From a virus, in the IMG/VR virus record IMGVR_UViG_3300012212_000013, positions 1-20,048 of that record: 20,048 bases of DNA. The stretch is one strand, 5' to 3'. Under the pieces are notes generated by a model, which did not search any database, was not told the DNA's origin, and saw only the letters and a program-made list of their open reading frames with translations. The position numbers and the translations under genes are program-made. This document shows positions 1 through 6,607 of this stretch, one piece after another (position 1 is the first letter of the stretch; the number at the start of each line of letters is the position of its first letter).

Positions 1-1
1 C

Positions 2-424
2 AAGCAGAAATTCATCTTTGGCTTTGCTCAAATGCTTGCTAAGGAATTGAAAATTGAAAGGTTTAAAAACGAACTATTCATCTACATCAAACCCGATCTT
101 CTAAAAGATCGGGGATTTCATGGTGTCTCGGGAATGATGGATGGATTTGTCGGTATTGGATTAGATTCAAAACTTAACTTTGATGAGTTAATGTCCACTC
201 TTGCACACGAGATGGTTCATGTCAAGCAACTTCTTCTCGGTAAACTTAAGGTGATTAAACATGGAGAGAAGGACGTCTTCTACTGGAAAGGTGTAGAGCA
301 TCCGACTGACGGCATTCTTTATGTAGATAGACCATGGGAGCTTGAAGCCTACTCTCAGCAAGAAGTTTTAGTACGTAGGATCACTGGTAAACTAGTTGGT
401 GAAGATCAGGTCAAAGTTTCTTAA
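2..424 (+). CDS. Putative zinc metallopeptidase (HExxH), 5' end outside the window
   Basis: The frame is open from the left edge. The first ATG is at 32, but the ten codons before it are also open and there is no Shine-Dalgarno sequence before that ATG, so the real start is probably outside the window. Counting from the ATG at 32, the protein has a zinc-metallopeptidase motif H59-E60-M-V-H63 on a predicted helix (STLAHEMVHVKQ) and a downstream R-P-W-E-L-E-A-Y segment (100-107). In gluzincin-like small peptidases such a segment often carries the third, glutamate ligand. No signal peptide or membrane segment is visible in the part present. The substrate is unknown. The family call rests on the motif alone, and a role in processing phage or host proteins is inference. 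Confidence 0.7.
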   Translation, partial: KQKFIFGFAQMLAKELKIERFKNELFIYIKPDLLKDRGFHGVSGMMDGFVGIGLDSKLNFDELMSTLAHEMVHVKQLLLGKLKVIKHGEKDVFYWKGVEHPTDGILYVDRPWELEAYSQQEVLVRRITGKLVGEDQVKVS

Positions 425-450
425 CACACTCAAACGAACTACAATACACT

Positions 451-891
451 ATGACTACTGCAAACGAACTTTATAGCCGAACAACTGAACAATATCTTTC
501 TTTGGGTATATTGGTCGGATGCTACTACGATTTTATTCCTGAAGCTATGATAGAAAGCTGGGACCTGCAAGACATGACCAGTCCAAAAATCAAAATTCGT
601 TGTTTGAAAGATTTCGATTTTGACTGCCGTAGAATCTGGCGGCTTTGCACCGTATGGTTTGATGGCAAGCCTATCATGATCACTCAAAATGCCGGTCGAG
701 AAGGCGATGATCACGCATGTAGATTTATTACGGATGAAGACGGCTATCGTAATATGATCCAACATCTTGTTTCAATAAAGATTGCAAAGATCAATGAAAT
801 CACTGATGTGATTTCTCCCGACGAAGACATGAAGACTGTTCTGACTTCATTTTACAGCAACAGCCTTGATGGTTACTTCGAACGGTTTTAA
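451..891 (+). CDS. Hypothetical protein, 146 aa
   Basis: I do not recognise this protein. It is a soluble, mixed-composition ORF with several Cys and Trp residues (a CYYDF segment near residue 24; C-R-R-I-W-R-L-C near 60-67) and no predicted membrane segment. The ATG at 451 has no clear Shine-Dalgarno sequence, so the start is less certain than the frame. It lies in line with its neighbours. Its TAA at 889-891 overlaps the AAGGAG ribosome-binding site of the next gene, so the two are probably co-transcribed and perhaps translationally coupled. A 108-aa antisense frame (439-765) is considered a shadow. Confidence 0.7.
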   Translation: MTTANELYSRTTEQYLSLGILVGCYYDFIPEAMIESWDLQDMTSPKIKIRCLKDFDFDCRRIWRLCTVWFDGKPIMITQNAGREGDDHACRFITDEDGYRNMIQHLVSIKIAKINEITDVISPDEDMKTVLTSFYSNSLDGYFERF

Positions 892-901
892 GGAGAATAA
901 A

Positions 902-1522
902 ATGCAAAAGACTGAAGCGATGCGGAGGTTTGAAACTTTCGCCGCCAACTTCAAACAGACCGCTCTGTGGGAAGCAATGGTGAACACTGTTGAGAACTCG
1001 CCGTGGCACCGTGAAGCCAACGTTGGTGTCCATACTGAAATGCTGGATCGCTGGTACATGGAAAATCTGGCGAACAAACGTAGTGATCGTCAGCAAATGC
1101 TGACCCGTGTTGGTTGCCTCTTCCACGATGTTGGCAAGGCTCCTTCTGAAATCCAAAAATACAGTGAAGCGCGGGGTAACTATCGCGCTTACCATGGTCA
1201 CGAGCAAATCTCTGCTCGTATCTGGGTCGACTACGCTCTGCAGAATATGGATCAAGTCAAAGAGCTGTTGAAATTTGATCTGCAAGATGTCGCAAACATC
1301 GCTATGATGATCGAATATCACGTGCCCTTTGATCTGAAAAACAAAGACAAGCGTCGGGCATTGAAGACCGCCATTGTACAGCGCATGGGTGAGTCTGGTC
1401 ATCGTGCCTGGTTGGACATGCTGCTGAGTGATCAGCACGGCCGCATCAGTGACGATCAAGCCGAGAAACTGGCAAAGGTCGACGAGTGGATGAAAGAATG
1501 GGAGTTGGTCGAATGTCAATGA
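902..1522 (+). CDS. HD-domain phosphohydrolase, 206 aa
   Basis: The start is placed at ATG 902 because AAGGAG lies at 890-895. An in-frame ATG at 866 would overlap the previous gene without a good site. HD-superfamily metal ligands are visible in order: H44 in a V-G-V-H-T-E-M segment, the H75-D76 pair in C-L-F-H-D-V-G-K, an H98-G-H100 pair in Y-H-G-H-E-Q, a later I-E-Y-H, and an aspartate in L-L-S-D-Q-H. The spacing and the F-H-D-V-G-K-A-P wording resemble the HD domain of CCA-adding nucleotidyltransferases, which have 2',3'-cyclic phosphodiesterase and phosphatase activity. A nucleotidase of YfbR type is the alternative. The polynucleotide-kinase-like gene just downstream makes an end-processing role attractive but unproven. 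Its 3' end overlaps the next ORF by 10 bp. Confidence 0.85.
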   Translation: MQKTEAMRRFETFAANFKQTALWEAMVNTVENSPWHREANVGVHTEMLDRWYMENLANKRSDRQQMLTRVGCLFHDVGKAPSEIQKYSEARGNYRAYHGHEQISARIWVDYALQNMDQVKELLKFDLQDVANIAMMIEYHVPFDLKNKDKRRALKTAIVQRMGESGHRAWLDMLLSDQHGRISDDQAEKLAKVDEWMKEWELVECQ

Positions 1523-1686
1523 TCACAATTGATGCTCTAATCGACGCTGTCAAGCGCTCCACGCGCTCTATTGACGTCTGCAGCCCATCGCAAGACTACG
1601 ACGCACAGAGGGATGATTGGCAAACAGAGACCATTGAGTTCGTCGATGCCAATTATCTCGTTCAAGAATTGGAGAACATGAAATGA
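1513..1686 (+). CDS. Small hypothetical protein, 57 aa
   Basis: This short ORF overlaps the end of the HD gene by 10 bp, and its TGA overlaps the ATG of the kinase gene (ATGA at 1683-1686). The start at ATG 1513 is preferred because GGGAG lies about 9 bases upstream; ATG 1519 is also possible. The product begins with hydrophobic S-M-I-T-I-D-A-L-I and ends with Y-L-V-Q-E-L-E-N-M-K, and is otherwise polar and acidic. I see no known motif. Its place between the HD protein and the kinase, with overlaps on both sides, suggests it is translated with them. Confidence 0.6.
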   Translation: MSMITIDALIDAVKRSTRSIDVCSPSQDYDAQRDDWQTETIEFVDANYLVQELENMK

Positions 1687-2516
1687 ATAAAGTTGCATAC
1701 CTGTTGATTGGCCCTTCGGGCTCTGGTAAATCCACATACATCGAACAACTGAAGAAGGATCATGCGGGACAAGACGTCGGCGTGTTCTCCCTGGACACCT
1801 GCCGGCTTGCCTACTACGCATTGAACGGCTTCGAGAATAGCATCATGTGCGGTCGTCCTCAGCTTCGCTTCATGAAGCTGAATCTGCCGACTGAGCGCGA
1901 AGAGATGGTTAAGTTCTATAGCGAAGCCTTCGATTTCTGCAATAAGGCAGGCGCAGACTTCAATAACTTTGTCAGCGAGGAATGGATTTATACTCGCAAC
2001 AACAATGATGTGGTGATTGTGGACAACACCAATGTCACTCGTAAATCGCGTTTGCGTTGGGTGAATGATCTGCGGAATGCGCGAACCGCGGGACAGTTTG
2101 GTTTCCATATTGTGGCCGTTGAGTTCCAAACTCCTCTGCGCACCATCGTTGATCGGCAATCTACTCGTCCCGATAAGAGCATTCCTTTCACCGCGTCGAC
2201 TACGCAATACTTCCGTATGGAATCCGCTCTGCTTGGCAGTGAGTGCGATGAAGTGGTAGTCCTCAACACCGCATCCGCAGAATACAACGAGTATCTGCCC
2301 GATGTTATGGCTCGTGCTCTTGTGAAATGGAATCAGTACGTTAACGAGCAGTCCAACAAAAAAAGATTTCGATCCCCATCGGCTACCGTCTTGAGCTTAA
2401 ACCTGGAGAATATCTGCATGAAACCCGTGCAGCATTCTCTATCGAGATTAAGAAGCATGGTGCGCAGATTTGGCCGCTCTTCATTGAACCCCAGCCAAAC
2501 TGCCCTCAAGAAATAG
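1683..2516 (+). CDS. P-loop kinase, polynucleotide-kinase-like; frame probably shifts near 2358
   Basis: Walker A G10-P-S-G-S-G-K-S-T18 opens the protein. An acidic strand end follows (F-S-L-D38-T-C-R), then a V-I-V-D-N-T-N-V-T block (111-119) and an arginine-rich lid region (R153 to R162, ending T-R-P-D-K-S-I-P). The order P-loop, D-x-N/T-N, then R...R...V/I-P resembles the 5'-kinase domain of T4 PseT and related AAA_33 kinases, so ATP-dependent phosphorylation of a nucleic-acid 5'-OH is plausible. The start overlaps the upstream stop (ATGA). Up to about residue 227 the sequence looks like a normal protein. The last 50 residues of this frame are Arg/Ser-rich and look out of frame, while the -1 frame after the A7 run at 2358-2364 reads as ordinary protein to 2629. 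The natural product may therefore be about 315 aa. Confidence 0.8.
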   Translation: MNKVAYLLIGPSGSGKSTYIEQLKKDHAGQDVGVFSLDTCRLAYYALNGFENSIMCGRPQLRFMKLNLPTEREEMVKFYSEAFDFCNKAGADFNNFVSEEWIYTRNNNDVVIVDNTNVTRKSRLRWVNDLRNARTAGQFGFHIVAVEFQTPLRTIVDRQSTRPDKSIPFTASTTQYFRMESALLGSECDEVVVLNTASAEYNEYLPDVMARALVKWNQYVNEQSNKKRFRSPSATVLSLNLENICMKPVQHSLSRLRSMVRRFGRSSLNPSQTALKK

Positions 2517-2629
2517 CAGTGTATTTGGGACGACATTGGGTTCAACCTAAGTACGCTTATGGTTTAGACTTGACAGATTTTGTCCCACTGTATTTGGGGC
2601 CCTGCATTCAGGAGTGGAAAGATGTGTGA
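2363..2629 (+). CDS. Trans-frame C-terminal segment of the kinase (-1 frame), 88 codons
   Basis: In the -1 frame after the A7 run (2358-2364) there is an open stretch of 88 codons ending at TGA 2627-2629. It starts K-I-S-I-P-I-G-Y-R-L-E-L-K-P-G-E-Y and ends P-C-I-Q-E-W-K-D-V. It contains no ATG, GTG or TTG near its 5' end, and the frame is closed by TAA at 2342-2344, so it cannot start independently in the usual way. Its end overlaps the ATG of the next gene (2622) in the style of the rest of the block, which supports it being real coding sequence. It could be reached by -1 ribosomal frameshifting or transcriptional slippage. Alternatively the genome once had, or really has, an eighth A here (mutation or sequencing error). 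Confidence 0.6.
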   Translation, partial: KISIPIGYRLELKPGEYLHETRAAFSIEIKKHGAQIWPLFIEPQPNCPQEIAVYLGRHWVQPKYAYGLDLTDFVPLYLGPCIQEWKDV

Positions 2630-2873
2630 TAATCATGACATGGTAGAAGACGATCGTGGGCCTTGGCATGTTCAAGTATGGAAAGTAGAAGGCAGTAGGA
2701 AAGTCGTGTTGCAATCTGACGACTTTGCCCATGACGTTGCTTTGGAAATTTCTGGCGACTTTGCGTGCTTTGAGCAACGGCTAGAATATGCGCATAAATT
2801 GGCTAAAAGAATGAATGAAATGCCGGGCACTCGGGCAATTGATTATAGGATGGCAGAACGAAATGATCGATGA
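2622..2873 (+). CDS. Hypothetical protein, 83 aa
   Basis: The start is placed at ATG 2622, with AGGAG at 2610-2614. A longer frame from 2580 would lie inside the -1 frame kinase tail. The product starts M-C-D-N-H-D and has a W-H-V-Q-V-W-K-V-E-G-S-R-K-V-V-L beta-rich segment, then a helical E-Q-R-L-E-Y-A-H-K-L-A-K-R-M segment. This resembles small phage proteins with a strand-strand-helix fold, but I do not recognise a family. It overlaps the upstream reading frame by 8 bp and the downstream gene by 11 bp. Confidence 0.7.
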   Translation: MCDNHDMVEDDRGPWHVQVWKVEGSRKVVLQSDDFAHDVALEISGDFACFEQRLEYAHKLAKRMNEMPGTRAIDYRMAERNDR

Positions 2874-3447
2874 TCCGATTGTTATTCGAAAGTCTAAAGG
2901 TAATTTCATCGTAAGTTCGTCCATTCCAACAGATCCCATCCAATTAGTTCGCCAGCTATCTCCTACTGAATTGGAAGTACATTTGAAGAATGGCCACAAG
3001 TATGTGGAAGAAGTTGAAGCTGGCGATGTCCAAGATACAATCTTGGAAATGATGGGCTATAAAAAATTTGTTTTAGAATTTGGCTTTCATACATGGCCTG
3101 ATTCTAACAATGGACTTCTCGAATTTGCATCTGGTCAGTTTCTAAATTTGGCCGCTGAAAATTTTGTCGACTCTATCTTTTCTAAGACTCCATATCTGAA
3201 TAGTAAATTTGTTTCAGTAGATGAGATTGAAGTTTCAGAGGAAGCCGATAAGAAGTATTATGACTGTACTTACAATTCATACGATGTAAATGTTTATATC
3301 ACACTTCGGTGTAGAGTAGATTTCGTTAAGCAGGTCGAAAACTTCGTTTATGAAAATAGACGTGATCTTTATCGCTGCTTTATTCTAGGTGCTAACCGGG
3401 CGCCCGCAAATGAATTCGAAGTCAATATGTTTGAGGAAGACGAATGA
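2863..3447 (+). CDS. Hypothetical protein, 194 aa
   Basis: I chose ATG 2863 (M-I-D-D-P-I-V-I-R-K), which has AGGA at 2847-2850. The frame extends to an ATG at 2815, but that would overlap the previous gene by 59 bp. The protein is soluble and acidic, rich in aromatic residues, and ends in an acidic tail (V-N-M-F-E-E-D-E). No catalytic motif is apparent. Its TGA overlaps the next ATG (ATGA at 3444-3447). Confidence 0.75.
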   Translation: MIDDPIVIRKSKGNFIVSSSIPTDPIQLVRQLSPTELEVHLKNGHKYVEEVEAGDVQDTILEMMGYKKFVLEFGFHTWPDSNNGLLEFASGQFLNLAAENFVDSIFSKTPYLNSKFVSVDEIEVSEEADKKYYDCTYNSYDVNVYITLRCRVDFVKQVENFVYENRRDLYRCFILGANRAPANEFEVNMFEEDE

Positions 3448-3764
3448 CAAAGAAAATTATCGAAGTGGTTGCAAGAGATGATGTCAAGTACGCCTTGAAG
3501 GGAACGCTCGACGAAACTCTGAAAGAAGTAAAACAGCTCATTAAAGAATATGGTAAGGACGCACGGCTTGATATTGACGCCGAGTGCGAATCTTATTCAT
3601 ACACTGATACGCGTTATGCTTATGCGCGCATCTTCGTAAAACGCGAAGAGACAGACGAAGAGTATTCAAAGCGTATGGCACAAGAAGCCCAATACGCTGA
3701 AATGAGAGCTGAACTCGACAAGGCAGAATATGCTAGATTGAAGAAACAGTTCGGAGAAAAATAA
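3444..3764 (+). CDS. Hypothetical charged protein with C-terminal helix, 106 aa
   Basis: The gene starts in the ATGA overlap with its upstream neighbour and ends one base into the coaE-like ATG (TAATG). The N-terminal 65 residues read as a small alpha/beta domain (K-I-I-E-V-V-A-R, then a helix with T-L-K-E-V-K-Q-L-I-K-E-Y). The last 40 residues are a highly charged E/K/A helix that probably forms a coiled coil. The protein encoded just after coaE also ends in an E/K coiled coil, so both proteins flanking CoaE share this feature. The function is unknown. Confidence 0.75.
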   Translation: MTKKIIEVVARDDVKYALKGTLDETLKEVKQLIKEYGKDARLDIDAECESYSYTDTRYAYARIFVKREETDEEYSKRMAQEAQYAEMRAELDKAEYARLKKQFGEK

Positions 3765-4375
3765 TGAGAATTGCGATCACTGGTGGTATGGGCTCGGGCA
3801 AATCAACTGTAGTTGAAGAGCTGAAGAAGCTATTTCCGAAGAGCGCATTTTACTCAATGGACAAGTTCGTCGATGAACTTTACCAGGAGGAAAGCTGGCT
3901 GAATTGGCTTCAAGCAAAATTCAACACCACTGATCGCAAAGCCATCAGCAAGCTGGTGTTTGCAGATGCTACGCTTCGAAATGAGTTGAATTTACAATCA
4001 GCACTAAAAGTGGGTTTGAAGTTGGGCAAAGCTCTGCAAGGAACTGGTGAACTTGTCTTTGTAGAATTTCCTCTGCTTTTTGAAGCACGAATGGAAGACG
4101 AATTCGACATTACCTTCCATATCACTGCCGATTTGGAAACTAGAGTGAATCGTGTTATTGCACGGGATAACAAAAGTAGAGATCACATTCTGATGGTAAT
4201 GAATGCGCAAATGCCCGAAGAAGAAAAACAAAAGCTGGCGTATCGAACCATCGACACTACCTCTGCTACTCCTACTGAATGCGCATCCAAAATTAGAGGA
4301 GCCATCTGCTTCTACATCGCTGTTAAGGCAGGAATTTTTAATGAAGATGGCAGTTTGTCGGAGAACTACAGATGA
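3764..4375 (+). CDS. coaE: Dephospho-CoA kinase (CoaE-like), 203 aa
   Basis: CoaE phosphorylates the 3'-OH of dephospho-CoA with ATP, the last step of coenzyme A synthesis in the cytoplasm. The sequence has Walker A T6-G-G-M-G-S-G-K-S-T15 and D33 in S-M-D-K-F-V-D-E, matching the catalytic Asp of the family's D-A-D motif. It also has the V-F-A-D-A-T-L-R-N-E-L block, the hallmark E-F-P-L-L-F-E (101-107), and the lid R131-V-I-A-R-D135 with a following N-A-Q. The length is typical of CoaE (about 200 aa). The gene is one base into its upstream neighbour and overlaps the next by ATGA. The coaD gene 487 bp downstream supports the assignment strongly. A deoxynucleotide monophosphate kinase is the main alternative, but the PLLFE motif argues for CoaE. 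Confidence 0.85.
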   Translation: MRIAITGGMGSGKSTVVEELKKLFPKSAFYSMDKFVDELYQEESWLNWLQAKFNTTDRKAISKLVFADATLRNELNLQSALKVGLKLGKALQGTGELVFVEFPLLFEARMEDEFDITFHITADLETRVNRVIARDNKSRDHILMVMNAQMPEEEKQKLAYRTIDTTSATPTECASKIRGAICFYIAVKAGIFNEDGSLSENYR

Positions 4376-4866
4376 TCTTACGCACCGAAGGTGACATTGT
4401 TTCAGCGTCAAATGCCGCTCAAAGTCTTACCAACTTAGTTGTTGCGTACTTAGAGCTGTACAAGAAGCATGCTCAAGGCTTAAACGACGTTCGCATTCCC
4501 ACAGAACCTTACACGGTTATTTTTCGGCCAATGAGAACTGAAGGAATGCTAGAAGTAGAACTGATCTATACTCAGACTAGCACATGGAGCGAACCAGACT
4601 ACTATGATGTAGATAGTGATTACTTCGATGAAAGCTTGGGAGCATCAAACGTCAGCGGTTACACTACTCGCTCAAGCTCGAGTATTCGTGAATACGGATT
4701 AAAAATACCATTCGCCGTCTTGCTGCGATCCAAGGAAGATATGGAAAAGCATCTGAAAGATTTCGTAAAGAGGAAGAAGGCAGAAGAAGAAGAAAAAGAG
4801 CGAAAGGCTGAAATTAATAGGCTCAAAGCTAAACTTGCTGAACTTGAAAATGGAGCAAAGTCATGA
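4372..4866 (+). CDS. Hypothetical protein with C-terminal coiled coil, between coaE and coaD, 164 aa
   Basis: I do not recognise this protein. It begins in the ATGA overlap with coaE and ends in the ATGA overlap with coaD, so all three should be made together. The N-terminal 120 residues look like a soluble domain with a helix (A-A-Q-S-L-T-N-L-V-V-A-Y-L-E-L-Y) and strands (Y-T-V-I-F-R-P-M-R; M-L-E-V-E-L-I-Y). A Ser/Tyr/Asp-rich stretch lies at 72-108. Residues 122-160 form a K/E-rich coiled coil ending R-L-K-A-K-L-A-E-L-E-N. It might be a scaffold for the flanking enzymes, but this is inference from position only. Confidence 0.75.
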   Translation: MILRTEGDIVSASNAAQSLTNLVVAYLELYKKHAQGLNDVRIPTEPYTVIFRPMRTEGMLEVELIYTQTSTWSEPDYYDVDSDYFDESLGASNVSGYTTRSSSSIREYGLKIPFAVLLRSKEDMEKHLKDFVKRKKAEEEEKERKAEINRLKAKLAELENGAKS

Positions 4867-5366
4867 CTATTGGTGTAGTTACCGGTTCGTTTGATCCTAT
4901 CACGTTGGGCCATATCCACGTAATTAAGGAAGCCCAACGCGTCGTTGATCAAGTTATCATACTTGTTGCAAACAATCCTGACAAGAAGTACATGTTTGAT
5001 TTCGAAGAACGCTACGACATCGTCGTCGATAGTATCAATGAGCAACTTGGTTTGACAGGTATTAGCATTCACAAATGCCCGCATGACGTGTTCACGGCCC
5101 AGTACGCCCGACTTAGTTTGGGCGCCAGCGTTATCTTCCGCGGGCTGCGCAATGTTGTGGACTTTGAGTATGAACACGGGCAGCAAATGGTGAATGATGG
5201 CATCGAACCAGATGTGTCCACTGTCTTTGTGATGCCGCCGCCGGAGCTCGTCGCAGTGAGTAGCTCTATGATCCGTGGCATGACTAAAATTGCAGGGTGG
5301 CAAAAAGTCGCCCAAAAATATCTGCCAAAGGCTGCACTTAAAGCATTGAAAGAGAAAGTGCTATGA
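4863..5366 (+). CDS. coaD: Phosphopantetheine adenylyltransferase (CoaD), 167 aa
   Basis: CoaD transfers AMP from ATP to 4'-phosphopantetheine to give dephospho-CoA and pyrophosphate. The protein aligns by eye with bacterial CoaD over its whole length (E. coli CoaD is 159 aa). It has G8-S-F-D-P-I-T-L-G-H17 with the nucleotidyltransferase T/HxGH motif, lysines at 41-42 before M-F-D-F-E-E-R, the R93-G-L-R96 motif followed by N-V-V-D-F-E-Y-E, and M-P-P-P-E-L-V-A-V-S-S-S135-M-I-R, equivalent to the ISSS(L/T)(V/I)(K/R) motif. All key residues appear intact, so the enzyme should be active. The start is the ATGA overlap with the upstream gene. Its product is the substrate of the CoaE-like kinase encoded two genes upstream. 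Confidence 0.93.
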   Translation: MTIGVVTGSFDPITLGHIHVIKEAQRVVDQVIILVANNPDKKYMFDFEERYDIVVDSINEQLGLTGISIHKCPHDVFTAQYARLSLGASVIFRGLRNVVDFEYEHGQQMVNDGIEPDVSTVFVMPPPELVAVSSSMIRGMTKIAGWQKVAQKYLPKAALKALKEKVL

Positions 5367-5869
5367 ATTGGGTCGACGTTAAAGATGGCTACCCTGATGA
5401 AGATGGGATGCTAGTAGTGGTGTTCGACCCCTCAGATCATCCAAATGTGTGGTCTGCCAAATGGGACGCAGGGAATAGGTCGTTTGACTGTATAGGTGGA
5501 TGGTTTGAACAGGATGAGGTCACTCATTGGATGCCACTTCCTCCGCCTCCGAAAAGCAAAGAGTGGAAGCAAGGTTTTGATGCAGCTACAAAGGATGAAA
5601 AGGCATCTAAAGAATGGTATGAACGGTCACAGTCTCCTTACTACGATGCGTCAAAAGACCCCTATTTTCTAAATGACTTCACCCATAACCCTTATCAACC
5701 GACGTCGCCTTGGACTTATCCCGATGCGTACGCTGGTCCTCCCACGCGGGAAGCAGTTGAGTGGGAAGCTGGTTATAAGTTTCGAATGGATGAGTACACT
5801 AAAATCAAAATTGTTGTGCAAGTTACCATCGATGATTTAAATGGCGGTAAAATTGTGACTTACATGTGA
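5363..5869 (+). CDS. DUF551-type protein, 168 aa
   Basis: The N-terminal 65 residues carry the DUF551 pattern: a W-V-D-V-K-D-G-Y-P start, a V-V-V-F strand, and the diagnostic V-T-H-W-M-P-L-P-P-P-P end. DUF551 proteins are common in phages and have no assigned function. The middle part is rich in Tyr, Pro and Trp (P-Y-Y-D-A-S-K-D-P-Y-F region) and is probably extended. The C-terminal 30 residues include a K-I-K-I-V-V-Q-V-T-I strand. The gene starts in the ATGA overlap with coaD, so it is probably co-translated with it. Confidence 0.8.
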   Translation: MNWVDVKDGYPDEDGMLVVVFDPSDHPNVWSAKWDAGNRSFDCIGGWFEQDEVTHWMPLPPPPKSKEWKQGFDAATKDEKASKEWYERSQSPYYDASKDPYFLNDFTHNPYQPTSPWTYPDAYAGPPTREAVEWEAGYKFRMDEYTKIKIVVQVTIDDLNGGKIVTYM

Positions 5870-5875
5870 GTGATT

Positions 5876-6166
5876 ATGGGCAACGATAAACCAACAGTAG
5901 TAGATGGTACGCTCACCTGTAGTGTTTGGTGGAAACCAACTGAACGTGGCATGATGTACAATAGAGATTCTCTTGATTATGATCATCCTCAGCAAACATA
6001 TAATTATTTGAAGAGCTATGGTATTCGTCCAGAAGATTTTGGGATCAAGCATCCTCTCGTTGAAATCATGATGCGCGAATATGTGGGTAAAAGCCGTGAA
6101 GACCTAATTGTAGAGAACATGCAGCTTAAGAAAGACTTGGAAGCTGCTTATAGAGCAGGATTTTAA
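5876..6166 (+). CDS. Hypothetical protein, 96 aa
   Basis: ATG 5876 is chosen; a GTG at 5870 in the same frame is an equally close alternative and would add two residues. Neither has a strong Shine-Dalgarno sequence (GTGAG at 5866-5870). The product has a Y-N-Y-L-K-S-Y-G-I-R-P-E-D-F-G-I block and a C-terminal helix (E-D-L-I-V-E-N-M-Q-L-K-K-D-L-E-A-A-Y). No known family is recognised. The stop is followed directly by the next ATG (TAA ATG). Confidence 0.7.
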   Translation: MGNDKPTVVDGTLTCSVWWKPTERGMMYNRDSLDYDHPQQTYNYLKSYGIRPEDFGIKHPLVEIMMREYVGKSREDLIVENMQLKKDLEAAYRAGF

Positions 6167-6409
6167 ATGTGGACTAAGACGAAAGATCAACGACCGCCGG
6201 CAGACGCGCTCATTGTTAAGCGATGGAAAAATGGCGCAGTGTGGGCAGGCAAGTACAGTGGGTCTGAAAAGGACTCGGCATTTGACGAATGGTTTCTTGT
6301 AGAAGACGTTCGTAAAGTGGAGAAAACTATGACCATTGATGAAATGTTTGCCGAGTTGGAGAAGAATTGGCTAATTAATCCATCAGAACTTGCCAACTCA
6401 ATGATTTAA
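6167..6409 (+). CDS. Hypothetical small protein, 80 aa
   Basis: The gene begins immediately after the upstream stop, with AGGA at 6158-6161 as ribosome-binding site. The first 45 residues (M-W-T-K-T-K-D-Q-R-P-P; V-K-R-W-K-N-G-A-V-W-A-G-K-Y; D-E-W-F-L-V) have the look of a short tryptophan-rich domain vaguely similar to the DUF551 domain encoded upstream, though the HWMPLP signature is missing. The rest is an amphipathic helix (T-I-D-E-M-F-A-E-L-E-K-N). The function is unknown. Confidence 0.7.
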   Translation: MWTKTKDQRPPADALIVKRWKNGAVWAGKYSGSEKDSAFDEWFLVEDVRKVEKTMTIDEMFAELEKNWLINPSELANSMI

Positions 6410-6419
6410 GGACTTAAAA

Positions 6420-6605
6420 ATGATTAATCCATTCACTTTGAAAACACGTGGCTTTTTTGAGAAGTTGTCTCGTCCGCCTACTGAAGAAGAACGAATTGGC
6501 GAGCGCAATAATAGAATTCTCGGTTATGCGTTACTAATTGGTTTGGTCGGTTTACTAATTGTCGGGTTGGTGACGGTAGGCAAATTCCTTGTGGGATTTT
6601 TCTGA
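6420..6605 (+). CDS. Small single-span membrane protein, 61 aa
   Basis: AAGGA lies at 6408-6412, a good distance from ATG 6420. The first 31 residues are polar (T-E-E-E-R-I-G-E-R-N-N-R). They are followed by one strongly hydrophobic segment at about 33-60 (I-L-G-Y-A-L-L-I-G-L-V-G-L-L-I-V-G-L-V) with a single Lys at 55. The topology should be N-terminus in the cytoplasm by charge. It could be an inner-membrane modulator or a lysis accessory, but nothing shows which. Confidence 0.7.
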   Translation: MINPFTLKTRGFFEKLSRPPTEEERIGERNNRILGYALLIGLVGLLIVGLVTVGKFLVGFF

Positions 6606-6607
6606 TT

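Noticed and set aside
800-1519. Minus-strand open frame of 239 codons
   Set aside because: It lies exactly opposite the HD phosphohydrolase gene; no motif or suitable neighbours.
1662-2207. Minus-strand open frame of 181 codons
   Set aside because: Opposite the kinase gene with its P-loop; no family features.
2358-2365. Classical A-AAA-AAG slippery heptamer in the kinase gene
   Set aside because: The bases are there, but in the kinase frame the codons are AAA AAA AGA, so the heptamer is not in the phase for standard tandem slippage. Slippage on the A run by another route remains possible.
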